DNA of 40,860 nt from Ignatzschineria sp. (GCA_030150405.1 JASLFU010000031.1:1-40860), one strand, 5' to 3'. Shown: positions 8,287-16,996, counted from the stretch's first letter. Program-made: numbers and translations. Notes: generated from the sequence alone by a model not told the origin.

Positions 8287-9057
8287 CTACACCACTGCCA
8301 CAATGGAGGCAAAATTAATACATTGAAACCAGAGGTAAACTTCACTAAATCCTGCGGCTAAAAGACGGGCTTTATGCTCCTCAAAGGTGTCGATCTTCAT
8401 CACATCCTCTAAAGATTCACGCTTTTGAGCGATCTCTAATTCGGAATAGCCATTAGAGCGCTTAAACTCAATATGGAGATCATTTAAAAATTGCTGCTGC
8501 TTAGGATCTTGAAAGCGCAATTTTTCAGACATAAAGAGCGCTCCTCCCGGTAACAATGCTGTGCGAATCTTACTTAATAGCGCTAAGCGTTCCTCCCGAG
8601 GAATAAATTGAAGAGTAAAATTCATGGCAAAAAGAGAAGCAGGCTCATAATCAAATTCAGTAATATCCGCCTGCACAACCTCAATGGGAAGCAGCTCCTC
8701 TACCATCATCTCTTGCGCTTTAAAGTATTCTTGAGATTTTTCCACCATCGCCGCTGAGTTATCGATCGCCACAATAGTACAATTAGGCTGCTTAATCGCA
8801 CTGCGGAGTACCATAGAGACCGCCCCAAGAGAGCTCCCAAGATCATAAATCTTACTATTTTCTTGCGCAAAAATAGGGGCAAGATGGCCAATATTCTCCA
8901 CAATCGAGGTATAACCGGCAGCCGATCGGCGAATCATATCAGGAAAGACTTTGACCACCTCTTCATTAAAGGTAAACTTTCCACACGCCCGCTTTTGCGA
9001 GTAGATCTGGTCAGTTTCCGATGAACTAAATAGATGGGAAAGGGATGGATCTCTCAC
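8287..9057 (-). CDS. cmoA: Carboxy-S-adenosyl-L-methionine synthase CmoA
   Basis: CmoA converts S-adenosylmethionine and prephenate to carboxy-SAM, the cofactor for CmoB. The protein has about 256 residues (E. coli 247). The Rossmann motif YDLGSSLGAVS differs from ordinary methyltransferases in the way expected for CmoA, and NFTLQFIPREERLALL and LFMSEKLRF are family segments. The frame can start at TTG 9060 or GTG 9057. GAGGAG at about 9065-9070 lies 7 nt from the GTG and only 4 nt from the TTG, so the GTG is preferred. A tatB terminator lies just upstream, so the cmoA-cmoB operon should have its own promoter in the short gap or be read through from tatAB. Confidence 0.94.
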   Translation of the reverse strand: MRDPSLSHLFSSSETDQIYSQKRACGKFTFNEEVVKVFPDMIRRSAAGYTSIVENIGHLAPIFAQENSKIYDLGSSLGAVSMVLRSAIKQPNCTIVAIDNSAAMVEKSQEYFKAQEMMVEELLPIEVVQADITEFDYEPASLFAMNFTLQFIPREERLALLSKIRTALLPGGALFMSEKLRFQDPKQQQFLNDLHIEFKRSNGYSELEIAQKRESLEDVMKIDTFEEHKARLLAAGFSEVYLWFQCINFASIVAVV

Positions 9058-9103
9058 CAAAAACTCCTCTTCGATACTCTATTAAATGAAAACGCAACGC
9101 CAA

Positions 9104-9133
9104 TAAAAAAGCTCAACCATTAACGATTGAGCT
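9104..9133 (-). terminator. tatB terminator with the stop codon in its loop
   Basis: On the minus strand a 7-bp stem (9127-9133 with 9110-9116) is followed by TTTTTTATT. The stop codon of tatB (9120-9122) lies in the 10-nt loop, and the last sense codons form the upstream arm, so coding and termination signals overlap completely. Confidence 0.75.
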
Positions 9134-9863
9134 CTAACTGCCGTAACGTCAAGCGCCGGCGACGCTCCTCTTCGCTCAGCAACGTTCGATTTCGCCGCGC
9201 TTCTAAAAAGAGAAACTGCTGTTTTAACTTCGCATCATGCTCAATGGCGATACGTGCCTGCCGCTCTTCGAGAATTCGGCGCCACTCATCTTCAATATTT
9301 TCGCTACGCTCCACTGTTTTTTGTGGATTGTAACCTTTGGGGGGAGCTGTTAAAAGCTCCTTCCCCTCCTCTACAAGGGGGGCATCATCTTGAAGATATT
9401 CCGCCTCGGCAGCTAAAAACTCCTCATCAAAAGCGATCTCATCGAGAAGGGCTTCTGGATCTTCGCTCTCCCTTTCAATAGATTGCTCGACGGTTTCGGT
9501 TTTGGAATCGAGGGGCTTTTCCGCCTCATTTTCGAAGGTAAGGGCAGATTCTAAAGATTTTACCTCAGACTTAAACTGCCCCTCTACCCCTTTAAAGGAG
9601 CTCACTGTCTCCTCTTTAACGGAAGCAAGCTCCTCTTTAAGCTGCTTAAGCTCGGCACTATTTTTTAGCTCATTTAAGGATTCTTTGAGCTCTTTAAGCT
9701 CAAATTCCTTCTCCAGATCCCCTTTAACATTCCGAGTAAAATGTTGGATTTTACCCACAAAACGTCCCACAGTACGAATCACTTCAGGGAGCTTTTCCGG
9801 ACCGATCACCACTAAGGCGATCACGAGGATCACTAAAAGTTCTGTACTACTAATGCCGAACAT
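9120..9863 (-). CDS. tatB: Sec-independent protein translocase subunit TatB
   Basis: TatB forms the twin-arginine substrate receptor with TatC in the inner membrane. The N-terminus has the single membrane segment followed by the hinge and amphipathic helix typical of TatB: MFGISSTELLVILVIALVVI, then GPEKLPEVIRTVGR, with Glu in the membrane segment. The protein has 247 residues. The long C-terminal tail (about 75-180) is Glu-rich and probably coiled-coil or disordered, ending in an Arg-rich stretch. It lies 112 bp downstream of tatA on the same strand. No tatC follows: the next gene is cmoA. TatC must be encoded elsewhere. A terminator-like hairpin sits between tatA and tatB. Confidence 0.92.
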   Translation of the reverse strand: MFGISSTELLVILVIALVVIGPEKLPEVIRTVGRFVGKIQHFTRNVKGDLEKEFELKELKESLNELKNSAELKQLKEELASVKEETVSSFKGVEGQFKSEVKSLESALTFENEAEKPLDSKTETVEQSIERESEDPEALLDEIAFDEEFLAAEAEYLQDDAPLVEEGKELLTAPPKGYNPQKTVERSENIEDEWRRILEERQARIAIEHDAKLKQQFLFLEARRNRTLLSEEERRRRLTLRQLELNR

Positions 9864-9890
9864 ATTGCTTGAACACTCTTTACGTTGACT

Positions 9891-9926
9891 AAAATTTAAA
9901 AGATCGGCCTCTACTTACGCCGATCT
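9891..9926 (-). terminator. Terminator-like hairpin between tatA and tatB (possible attenuator)
   Basis: On the minus strand an 8-bp GC-rich stem (9919-9926 with 9901-9908, loop 10 nt) is followed by TTTAAATTTT. It lies in the 112-bp gap between the two genes. Partial termination here would give more tatA than tatB mRNA, which suits the known excess of TatA in the Tat system. That functional reading is inference. Confidence 0.6.
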
Positions 9927-9975
9927 CTTCTTAAAACTGGCAAATTTTGCCGACCTGCTGTTTAGCAAGGGACAA

Positions 9976-10209
9976 CTATTTTACGCGAGTATTCTCTTGC
10001 TCATCGATGACGGAATCATCCTTTTCTGCCGATTTATTCTCTAAATTTGCAGGTGACTTCGATTCCTCTTCGCCCTCTTTAACTGCATCTTTAAAACCTT
10101 TTACAGCAGCGCCGAGATCTTTTCCTGCGTTCTTTAATTTGCTCGTACCAAACACTAAAAGAACAACCACAAGAAGAATAAGCCAATGCCAAACACTAAA
10201 TGCACCCAT
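9976..10209 (-). CDS. tatA: Sec-independent protein translocase subunit TatA
   Basis: A protein of 77 residues with the TatA layout: a short N-terminus, one membrane helix (about 6-21, WHWLILLVVVLLVF), the FGTSKL hinge and the amphipathic helix KNAGKDLGAAVKGFKDAV, then a charged, probably disordered tail. TatA oligomers form the passage for folded twin-arginine substrates across the inner membrane. The hinge FGTSKL and the short length distinguish it from TatB, which here has FG-to-IGPEKLP. The ATG is preceded by AGGGAAG at good spacing. It is the first gene of a tatA-tatB unit lacking tatC. Confidence 0.95.
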   Translation of the reverse strand: MGAFSVWHWLILLVVVLLVFGTSKLKNAGKDLGAAVKGFKDAVKEGEEESKSPANLENKSAEKDDSVIDEQENTRVK

Positions 10210-10529
10210 AATATACTTCCCTAAATTTAGTAATGAATGAATCTCTTAATAATACTCTAAATCGTCCGATTACTGTAGAGCTATTTTCAATAACCTTAAA
10301 GCTGAATAATGCCCTCTGCCTCTTAAGAGGCTCTAAAGCTATCCCACAGATTTATAAATTTAAACGAAAAAGCGGAATCAATCTCCCTAAATTTTCGTTA
10401 TACTTAAGGGCAGATTAAAATTTATGATAAAACTTATTCTAAAACAGATCTGAAAGAGAGAAAGCTGCTCTCGTCTCTTGCAATAAGCAGTTCTCGCTCT
10501 TTCTTATAATGAGAAGAAGGATTGATAGA
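10210..10529. other. Intergenic region between divergent tatA and gpmI
   Basis: About 320 bp, AT-rich, with no convincing gene. It should hold the promoters of tatA (minus) and gpmI (plus). A 61-codon open frame at 10233-10418 has no ribosome site and no recognisable content. The notable structure is the long dyad at 10452-10503 next to a TATAAT box, listed separately. Confidence 0.6.
10452..10510 (+). promoter_or_regulatory. Long dyad abutting a TATAAT box upstream of gpmI
   Basis: Arms of 18 bp (10452-10469 and 10486-10503) match at 15 positions plus one G-T pair, around a 16-nt centre. TATAAT follows at 10505-10510. If this is the -10 box, transcription would start about 10 nt before the AGAAGGA ribosome site of gpmI. 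TTGCAA at 10478-10483 is 21 bp away, too far for a standard -35. The dyad would then cover the polymerase-binding region and could be an operator. Confidence 0.35.
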
Positions 10530-12059
10530 ATGTCGCTACCTAGACCGGTTGTTTTATGTATTTTAGATGGTTGGGGTTTTCGCCCTGAAAAAGAGAATAA
10601 CGCCATTGCCGCTGCAAATACTCCCAATTGGGATCACTTCCGGGAGATTGGCGCAACAACGCTTATTAAAACTTCCGGAGAATCTGTAGGATTACCTGCC
10701 GGACAGATGGGGAACTCCGAAGTGGGCCATATGAATATTGGCGCAGGTCGGGTAGTGATGCAAGACTTTACCCGCATCACCAAAGATGTCAAAGATGGTG
10801 AGTTTAAAAAAAATCCCGTACTTAACCGGGCAATTGATGATCTTCTCGCCCAAGATAAAGCGCTCCATATTTTGGGGCTACTCTCCCCCGGGGGTGTCCA
10901 TGCAGATGAGAAACATATCTTTGCACTGATTGAACTAGCCGCCGAACGGGGACTTGAAAAGATCTATCTACACGCCTTTTTAGATGGTCGAGATATGCCG
11001 CCTCGCTCGGCTCAAAGCTCCCTTGAAAGAGCTGAAGCGCTCTTTAACAAATTGGGTAAAGGTCGTATCGCCACCATGATTGGTCGCTATTTTGCGATGG
11101 ATCGAGATAAACGTTGGGATCGAGTAGAGAAAGCGTATGATCTTGTAAGCCAAGGCATAGCTGAATTTACAGCCCCCTCCTCTCTTGAAGCATTAAAAGC
11201 AGCTTATGCTCGAAATGAGAATGATGAGTTTGTTAAAGCCACGCGCATTGGTGATGCGGTAAAGATTGAAGATGGTGATGCCATTGTCTTTATGAACTTC
11301 CGAGCAGACCGCGCACGCGAACTGACCTACCCCTTTACCGAAGATGACTTTACGGGCTTTACTCCGAAATATCGCCCGAAACTCTCCCACTATGTGGCGC
11401 TTACTGAATTTCAAGAGGGCTTAAATCATGAGATTGCCTACCCCCCCTTAACCCTAAAAAATGGCTTAGGGGAATATCTATCGAGCCAAAATCGCACGCA
11501 GCTTCGCATTGCCGAAACTGAAAAATACCCCCATGTAACCTTCTTCTTTAATGGTGGAGAGGAGCATATCTTTAAAGGCGAGGAGCGTATATTAGTAAAC
11601 TCCCCGAAAGTTGCGACCTATGATCTACAACCTGAGATGAGCGCCCCAGAAGTAACAGAGCGCTTAGTCGAGGCGATTGAATCGGAAAAATTTGATGTCA
11701 TCATCTGTAACTACGCTAACCCCGATATGGTTGGGCATACAGGTGTTTTTGAGGCGATTGTTAAAGCTGTTGAAGCTGTGGATGAGGGCATCGGCAAAGT
11801 ATATGAAGCAGTACAAAAAGTCGGAGGCGAACTCTTAGTTACGGCTGACCACGGAAATGCGGAGCTTACCTGGGATGTGGAGAATAATCAACCCCACACA
11901 GCCCATACAACAGATCCCGTACCGCTGATCTATCTTGGCCGTAAAGCCACTTTAGCTCCCGATGGTGCGCTCTGCGATTTAGCTCCTACTATTCTAAAGC
12001 TGATCGATTTAGAGCAACCAGAAGAGATGACGGGGCAAAACCTCATTCACTTTCAATAA
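10530..12059 (+). CDS. gpmI: 2,3-bisphosphoglycerate-independent phosphoglycerate mutase
   Basis: GpmI interconverts 3- and 2-phosphoglycerate in glycolysis and gluconeogenesis using two manganese ions and a phosphoserine intermediate. The protein has 509 residues (E. coli 514). The metal and catalytic motifs are intact: CILDGWG near the N-terminus, GNSEVGHMNIG with the nucleophilic Ser at about residue 63, HAFLDGRDMPPRSA, FMNFRADRARE, NPDMVGHTG and TADHGNAE. An upstream ATG at 10509 lies in frame, but AGAAGGA at 10515-10521 is spaced 8 nt from the ATG at 10530, which I prefer. The next gene is ctpA; in many gammaproteobacteria an envC gene lies between them and is absent here. Confidence 0.96.
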   Translation: MSLPRPVVLCILDGWGFRPEKENNAIAAANTPNWDHFREIGATTLIKTSGESVGLPAGQMGNSEVGHMNIGAGRVVMQDFTRITKDVKDGEFKKNPVLNRAIDDLLAQDKALHILGLLSPGGVHADEKHIFALIELAAERGLEKIYLHAFLDGRDMPPRSAQSSLERAEALFNKLGKGRIATMIGRYFAMDRDKRWDRVEKAYDLVSQGIAEFTAPSSLEALKAAYARNENDEFVKATRIGDAVKIEDGDAIVFMNFRADRARELTYPFTEDDFTGFTPKYRPKLSHYVALTEFQEGLNHEIAYPPLTLKNGLGEYLSSQNRTQLRIAETEKYPHVTFFFNGGEEHIFKGEERILVNSPKVATYDLQPEMSAPEVTERLVEAIESEKFDVIICNYANPDMVGHTGVFEAIVKAVEAVDEGIGKVYEAVQKVGGELLVTADHGNAELTWDVENNQPHTAHTTDPVPLIYLGRKATLAPDGALCDLAPTILKLIDLEQPEEMTGQNLIHFQ

Positions 12060-12137
12060 AATATTAAGAAAGGCAAAGGGAGCTCTTTTATAAAAAAGAC
12101 AACATATAATTATAGCCCCCCTATCCTATAAATCTTG

Positions 12138-12166
12138 AAAGCGCTGATTCTATCGGCGCTTTTCTA
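12138..12166 (+). terminator. Terminator after gpmI
   Basis: A 10-bp stem with one G-T pair (12138-12147 with 12153-12162) and a 5-nt loop ends in T4 and then CTACACGTTTT. It lies in the 150-bp gpmI-ctpA gap and implies a separate promoter or read-through for ctpA. Confidence 0.65.
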
Positions 12167-12212
12167 CACGTTTTAACGACATGTAGAATCACTTATACGA
12201 GGAAACGAGTCG

Positions 12213-13922
12213 ATGAAAAAACGATTGATCTTACTGACTGCAGCGCTCTTCACATCTGCGACTGCGACAGAATTTAACCCCACACTTCTAACTGCTCCGG
12301 AAAAGATCACCACTTTTACGGAACAGCCCCTCTCTCAGCTCGATTTTAATCAGCTTCAAGAGCGTCTTGAGCAGAAATTTTATGAAGAAGAGAGCTCTGT
12401 CATCTCTCCTGAGAAGGAAGAGACTCCGGAGCACTCCCCTTCTGCAGACTCTCCATCTCAAGAAGAAACGTTAAAAGAGATGCCGGAACTGATCTCAGAG
12501 CCTGCTGAGGCCAAAGAGAGCACGCCGCATCAAGAAGCTGAGCCTAAAGCTAAAGAGCGGAGCGATCAGCCCGCTCAAGAGAAAGAGAAGAAGGATCAAA
12601 CTTCCGAAACCAAAGCCTCCTCGAAAAAAGCACTTAAAGAAGAGAAGAGAGCCCTCCCTATTGAGGATCTCCGCCTCTTTGTGGAGATTTTAGAACAGCT
12701 TAAAGAGAATTATGTGGATCCAGTGACCGATAGCAAACTGATTGAAAACGCCATAAAAGGCATGGTTGCTGAACTCGATCCCCACTCTGATTACTATGAT
12801 GAAGAGGCCTTTACCAAGCTACAAGAGCAGACCATGGGATCTTTTGCCGGCTTGGGTATTGAAGTCAATTATGATTCAAAAATGAAGGCTCTTCGCGTTG
12901 TAAAACCACTTTTTGAAGGCCCTGCAGAAAAGGCAGGAATTTTAGCGGAAGATAGAATCGTTGAGATCGATAAAAAGCCTGTAAAAGAGCTCACATTAGA
13001 GAGCGCAATTAAGATGCTCCGCGGTAAAGTGGGCACAGAGGTTGATCTTGTCATCGATCGAGCCGGAGAATCGCTAGAATTTACAGTTACCCGAGAAAAA
13101 ATCGAAACCGATAGCGTTACAAAATCAGCCCTCTACAATGAAGAGACCGCCTACATTCGCCTCGAACAGTTCCAAGAGAGTACAGCAAAAGAGATTCGCA
13201 AACACTTTACCGATCTGCAAAAAGAGGCTAAAGAGAAAGAGACCGAAATTACAGGACTTATTCTCGATCTTCGGGATAATCCCGGCGGGCTTCTACTGCA
13301 AGCTGTAGAGGTGGCCGATCTCTTCCTCGATTCTGGATTAATTGTCTATACTCAAGGGCAAAAAGCCTCCTCAAAAGAGGAATATCATGCGAAAGAGGGT
13401 GATCTTCTTAAAGGGGCGCCGATTATTATTCTTATTAACTCCAGCTCAGCTTCTGCTTCGGAGATTGTAGCGGGTGCGCTACAAGATCATCAGCGCGCAC
13501 TGATTATTGGCGAACAGAGCTTTGGTAAAGGCTCTGTACAGACTATGGTTAAACTTGAAAACGGCCAAGGCTTAAAATATACCTCTGCCCGCTACTACAC
13601 TCCTAATGGCAAATCGATTCAGACGCTCGGCATTGTGCCTGATGTTGTGGTTGCCCCCTTAAATGTCTCCCTTAAAAAAGGAGTCTCTAGCCTACGGGAA
13701 GCCGATATTAAAGGGCACTTAGTCCATACGGATGAAACTAAAAAAGAGGATAAAAAGAGCGACGCTAAAGGCTCAGAAAAGAGCACTCAAAAAGAAGAAG
13801 CCCCCAAAGAGAGCCTTCGTAAACCTGTAGATAATAGTGCCTTTGCAGAGGAAGATTACCCGCTCTATGAGGCCTTAAATATTTTACGGGCACTGAATAT
13901 CCAAAACCAGCTTAAGCAATAA
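12213..13922 (+). CDS. ctpA: C-terminal processing protease, S41 family (CtpA)
   Basis: A periplasmic serine protease that trims or degrades envelope proteins from the C-terminus. The protein has 569 residues, longer than usual CtpA (about 440). A signal peptide (about 1-19) is followed by a Glu/Lys/Ser-rich low-complexity stretch (about 55-145). Then come the S41 N-terminal helices, a PDZ domain (about 210-290, with GSFAGLGIEV leading in) and the catalytic core: LDLRDNPGGLL, the nucleophile in SSSASASEIVAGAL (Ser about 414) and the general-base Lys in FGKGSVQT (about 439). The 25-residue Ser-Lys spacing fits the family. A second Lys/Glu-rich stretch lies near 500-540. GAGGA is 8-9 nt before the ATG. 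CtpA often acts with an M23 partner or lipoprotein encoded nearby; none is seen here. Confidence 0.92.
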   Translation: MKKRLILLTAALFTSATATEFNPTLLTAPEKITTFTEQPLSQLDFNQLQERLEQKFYEEESSVISPEKEETPEHSPSADSPSQEETLKEMPELISEPAEAKESTPHQEAEPKAKERSDQPAQEKEKKDQTSETKASSKKALKEEKRALPIEDLRLFVEILEQLKENYVDPVTDSKLIENAIKGMVAELDPHSDYYDEEAFTKLQEQTMGSFAGLGIEVNYDSKMKALRVVKPLFEGPAEKAGILAEDRIVEIDKKPVKELTLESAIKMLRGKVGTEVDLVIDRAGESLEFTVTREKIETDSVTKSALYNEETAYIRLEQFQESTAKEIRKHFTDLQKEAKEKETEITGLILDLRDNPGGLLLQAVEVADLFLDSGLIVYTQGQKASSKEEYHAKEGDLLKGAPIIILINSSSASASEIVAGALQDHQRALIIGEQSFGKGSVQTMVKLENGQGLKYTSARYYTPNGKSIQTLGIVPDVVVAPLNVSLKKGVSSLREADIKGHLVHTDETKKEDKKSDAKGSEKSTQKEEAPKESLRKPVDNSAFAEEDYPLYEALNILRALNIQNQLKQ

Positions 13923-13967
13923 GTAATCCTGTAGGCGATTTTAGGGGCAACTTTTCATGAGGTTTTA

Positions 13968-14022
13968 GGGGCGAAATATTTTAGATTTTCCCGATAGGTG
14001 TTGAATCTAAAAAAATCGCCCC
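13968..14022 (+). terminator. Long interrupted inverted repeat after ctpA
   Basis: Outer arms GGGGCGA and TCGCCCC (13968-13974, 14016-14022) and inner arms TTTAGATT and AATCTAAA can form one long hairpin with an unpaired AT-rich internal loop. The tail (GATCTTTCT) is only weakly U-rich. It probably ends ctpA transcription or protects its mRNA. A second copy of TTTTAGGGGC lies 22 bp upstream. Confidence 0.45.
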
Positions 14023-14112
14023 GATCTTTCTAACCACTTAAAGCTGCTAAAATTACTCAACCTACTACACTACAACACGCTTTTAACACAGATATCGATG
14101 AATCATTAATCT

Positions 14113-14134
14113 CCCCGCCACTGCGGGGATTTTA
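14113..14134 (+). terminator. Compact hairpin with T-run just upstream of uvrA
   Basis: A perfect 6-bp GC stem (14113-14118 with 14123-14128), 4-nt loop, then ATTTTAG. It sits only a few bases before the uvrA ribosome site AAGGA (14138-14142), so it either ends upstream transcription or attenuates uvrA. No CTG-N10-CAG LexA box is visible in this gap. Confidence 0.6.
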
Positions 14135-14146
14135 GTTAAGGAATTT

Positions 14147-16996
14147 ATGCAAGACATTACGATTCAAGGGGCTCGCACCCATAATCTCAAAAATATCGAC
14201 CTCACCCTTCCCCGCAATAAATTAGTGGTCATTACGGGGCTTTCAGGTTCAGGGAAATCTTCCCTCGCCTTCGATACCCTCTATGCTGAAGGGCAGCGCC
14301 GATATGTAGAATCACTCTCCTCTTATGCCCGCCAATTCTTATCGGTCATGGATAAGCCCGAGGTTGATCATATTGAGGGGCTTTCTCCCGCTATCTCCAT
14401 CGAGCAGAAATCCACTTCTCACAACCCCCGCTCTACAGTGGGAACGGTCACCGAGATCTATGACTATCTCCGCCTGCTCTTCGCGCGAATCGGCACGCCC
14501 CACTGCCCGACACACCATCTTCCTCTCGATGCGCAGACAATTTCACAAATGGTCGATCAGATCCTTGAGCTCTCCGACGAAAAGCGCCTAATGCTCACTG
14601 CCCCCATTATTCGCGCCCGCAAAGGGGAGCATATTAAGCTCTTTGAAGAACTTAAGGCGAAGGGCTTTTTACGGGTACGAGTCGATGGCGTGACCTATGA
14701 GATCGATGCCCTGCCTGAGATTAACCCAAAACAGAATCATGATATCGATGTGGTGGTTGATCGCTTTAAAGTACGGGAGGATATTGGCTTACGGCTGGCA
14801 GAATCCCTAGAAGTGGCCCTTGATCTCTCAAATGGCTTAGCCCAAGTGATCGATATGAAAACAGAAGAACTTCTCTTAAGTTTTTCTGCCAATTATGCTT
14901 GCCCAGAGTGCGGTTTTACCATCCCCGAGCTTGAGCCTCGCCTCTTCTCTTTTAATAACCCAGCCGGGGCTTGTAGCGCTTGTGATGGCTTAGGTGTTAG
15001 CCAATATTTCGATCCCGAGCGGGTTGTTTCAGAACCCTCGCTCCCACTCTCTAATGGAGCAATTCGAGGCTGGGACCGTAAATCGAGTTACTATTTTTCG
15101 ATGATCGAATCGATCGCTCAGCATTACGGTTTTGACCCCGACACCCCCTTTAATGAGCTGAGTAAAAAGCATCAAGATATTTTGCTCTACGGCAGTGGCG
15201 ATGAGGAGATTGAGTTCCATTATCGTAGCAACCGAGGACAGAAATCGATTCGTATTCATCCCTTTGAAGGGATCATGAACAACCTTGAACGCCGCTACCG
15301 AGAGACCGATTCCCAAATTGTTCGGGAGAGTTTAACTCGCTATCTAGCTACGCGAAAATGCTCAAGTTGCGATGGAAGTCGCCTTGGCCCTGCGGCTCAA
15401 AATGTGCTTATTGAAGACCGAGCCATTCATGAGATTACAGCGCTTCCGATCGGAGATGCTCTCACTTGGTCAAAATCTGTGAATCTTCCCGACTCCCGCC
15501 AAGAGATCGCCGATAAGATCTTTAAAGAGATTCAGGAGCGCCTCGGCTTTTTAGTCAATGTGGGACTTGATTATCTCAACCTCTCACGCTCTGCCGAAAC
15601 TCTCTCTGGCGGAGAAGCACAACGTATTCGCCTAGCTTCCCAGATCGGTGCGGGTTTAGTGGGGGTTCTCTATGTTTTAGATGAGCCCTCTATCGGGCTT
15701 CATCAGCGGGATAATGATCGCCTACTACAAACCCTCTTTCATCTGCGAGATTTAGGCAATACCGTCATTGTCGTGGAGCATGATGAAGATGCTATCCGCT
15801 CTGCGGATTATATTGTAGATATTGGCCCCGGGGCAGGCGTACATGGCGGGGATGTTGTCGCAGCCGGTACTCCTAGCGAAATCATGCAGAATAAAGCATC
15901 CCTTACAGCGGATTATCTCTCTGGTCGTAAAGCGATTGAAGTCCCCAAGGAGCGCATTAAACCCGACTTTAAAAAGAGCATTAAAATCACAGGTGCTACG
16001 GGAAATAATCTTAAAAATGTCACTGCCGAGTTTCCCCTTGGGCTTCTTACCTGTGTAACGGGGGTCTCTGGCTCGGGGAAATCCACCCTTGTCAATGATA
16101 CTCTCTACACCTCTATGGCGCGGGTACTCAATAAAAACAATAGTGTTGAGATCGCCCCCCATAAAAAGATTGAGGGGCTAGAGCATGTGGATAAAATCGT
16201 GAATATCGATCAGAGCCCTATTGGCCGCACGCCTCGCTCAAATCCGGCAACCTATACCGGACTCTTCACCCCTATTCGGGAGCTTTTTGCCGGCACGCCT
16301 GAAGCTAGAGCCCGAGGCTATCAACCTGGTCGCTTTAGCTTTAACGTTAAGGGGGGCCGCTGTGAGCATTGCCAAGGCGATGGCGTCATTAAAGTTGAGA
16401 TGCACTTCCTCCCCGATGTTTATGTCGTCTGTGATGAGTGTAAGGGCAAACGTTATAACCGTGAGACCCTCGATATTCTCTATAAAGGAAAGACAATTAA
16501 TGATGTCCTCAACATGACTGTAGAAGATGCCTTTGAGTTTTTCGATGCCATTCCTGTAATCAAGCGCCGCCTAGAGACCTTGATGGATGTTGGCTTGAGC
16601 TATATTACGCTCGGGCAAAATGCCACCACTTTATCGGGCGGTGAAGCGCAACGGGTGAAACTCTCTCGGGAGCTTTCAAAACGGGATACTGGGAAAACAG
16701 TCTATATTCTCGATGAACCCACAACCGGCCTTCACTTTCACGATATCGCCCAACTTTTAAAGGTGATCCATACCCTTCGCGATCAGGGCAATACGGTCAT
16801 CATTATTGAGCATAATCTCGATGTGATTAAAACCGCCGATTGGTTGATCGATCTTGGACCTGAAGGGGGTTCAAAAGGGGGAGAGATCATCTTTACCGGT
16901 ACGCCTGAAGAGATTGTAAAAGAGAAACGCAGCTATACTGGCAAGTTTCTTAAGCCCCTTTTAGAAGCCGCCAAAAAACGGCCATCTAAAGCATAA
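14147..16996 (+). CDS. uvrA: Excinuclease ABC subunit A (UvrA)
   Basis: UvrA is the damage-recognition ATPase of nucleotide excision repair; it scans DNA with UvrB and loads it at lesions. The protein has 949 residues (E. coli 940). It has two ABC ATPase modules: Walker A GLSGSGKSSLAF and GVSGSGKSTLVN, signature motifs LSGGEAQRIRLAS and LSGGEAQRVKLS, and two Walker B segments ending VLDEPSIGL and ILDEPTTGL. The zinc-binding cysteines CPEC and CSAC in the first half and CEHC and CDEC in the second half are present, as are the YAEGQRRYVESLSSYARQF and DQSPIGRTPRSNPATYTG blocks. All key residues are intact. AAGGA lies 4 nt upstream of the ATG. The gene appears to be monocistronic, with terminators on both sides. 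Confidence 0.98.
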   Translation: MQDITIQGARTHNLKNIDLTLPRNKLVVITGLSGSGKSSLAFDTLYAEGQRRYVESLSSYARQFLSVMDKPEVDHIEGLSPAISIEQKSTSHNPRSTVGTVTEIYDYLRLLFARIGTPHCPTHHLPLDAQTISQMVDQILELSDEKRLMLTAPIIRARKGEHIKLFEELKAKGFLRVRVDGVTYEIDALPEINPKQNHDIDVVVDRFKVREDIGLRLAESLEVALDLSNGLAQVIDMKTEELLLSFSANYACPECGFTIPELEPRLFSFNNPAGACSACDGLGVSQYFDPERVVSEPSLPLSNGAIRGWDRKSSYYFSMIESIAQHYGFDPDTPFNELSKKHQDILLYGSGDEEIEFHYRSNRGQKSIRIHPFEGIMNNLERRYRETDSQIVRESLTRYLATRKCSSCDGSRLGPAAQNVLIEDRAIHEITALPIGDALTWSKSVNLPDSRQEIADKIFKEIQERLGFLVNVGLDYLNLSRSAETLSGGEAQRIRLASQIGAGLVGVLYVLDEPSIGLHQRDNDRLLQTLFHLRDLGNTVIVVEHDEDAIRSADYIVDIGPGAGVHGGDVVAAGTPSEIMQNKASLTADYLSGRKAIEVPKERIKPDFKKSIKITGATGNNLKNVTAEFPLGLLTCVTGVSGSGKSTLVNDTLYTSMARVLNKNNSVEIAPHKKIEGLEHVDKIVNIDQSPIGRTPRSNPATYTGLFTPIRELFAGTPEARARGYQPGRFSFNVKGGRCEHCQGDGVIKVEMHFLPDVYVVCDECKGKRYNRETLDILYKGKTINDVLNMTVEDAFEFFDAIPVIKRRLETLMDVGLSYITLGQNATTLSGGEAQRVKLSRELSKRDTGKTVYILDEPTTGLHFHDIAQLLKVIHTLRDQGNTVIIIEHNLDVIKTADWLIDLGPEGGSKGGEIIFTGTPEEIVKEKRSYTGKFLKPLLEAAKKRPSKA

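Noticed and set aside
10233..10418. 61-codon plus-strand open frame in the tatA-gpmI gap
   Set aside because: No ribosome site, unremarkable composition, and it lies in promoter DNA of two divergent genes.
13923..14146. LexA (SOS) box expected upstream of uvrA
   Set aside because: I found no CTG-N10-CAG sequence in the gap. uvrA may not be under LexA control here, or the box has a different consensus.
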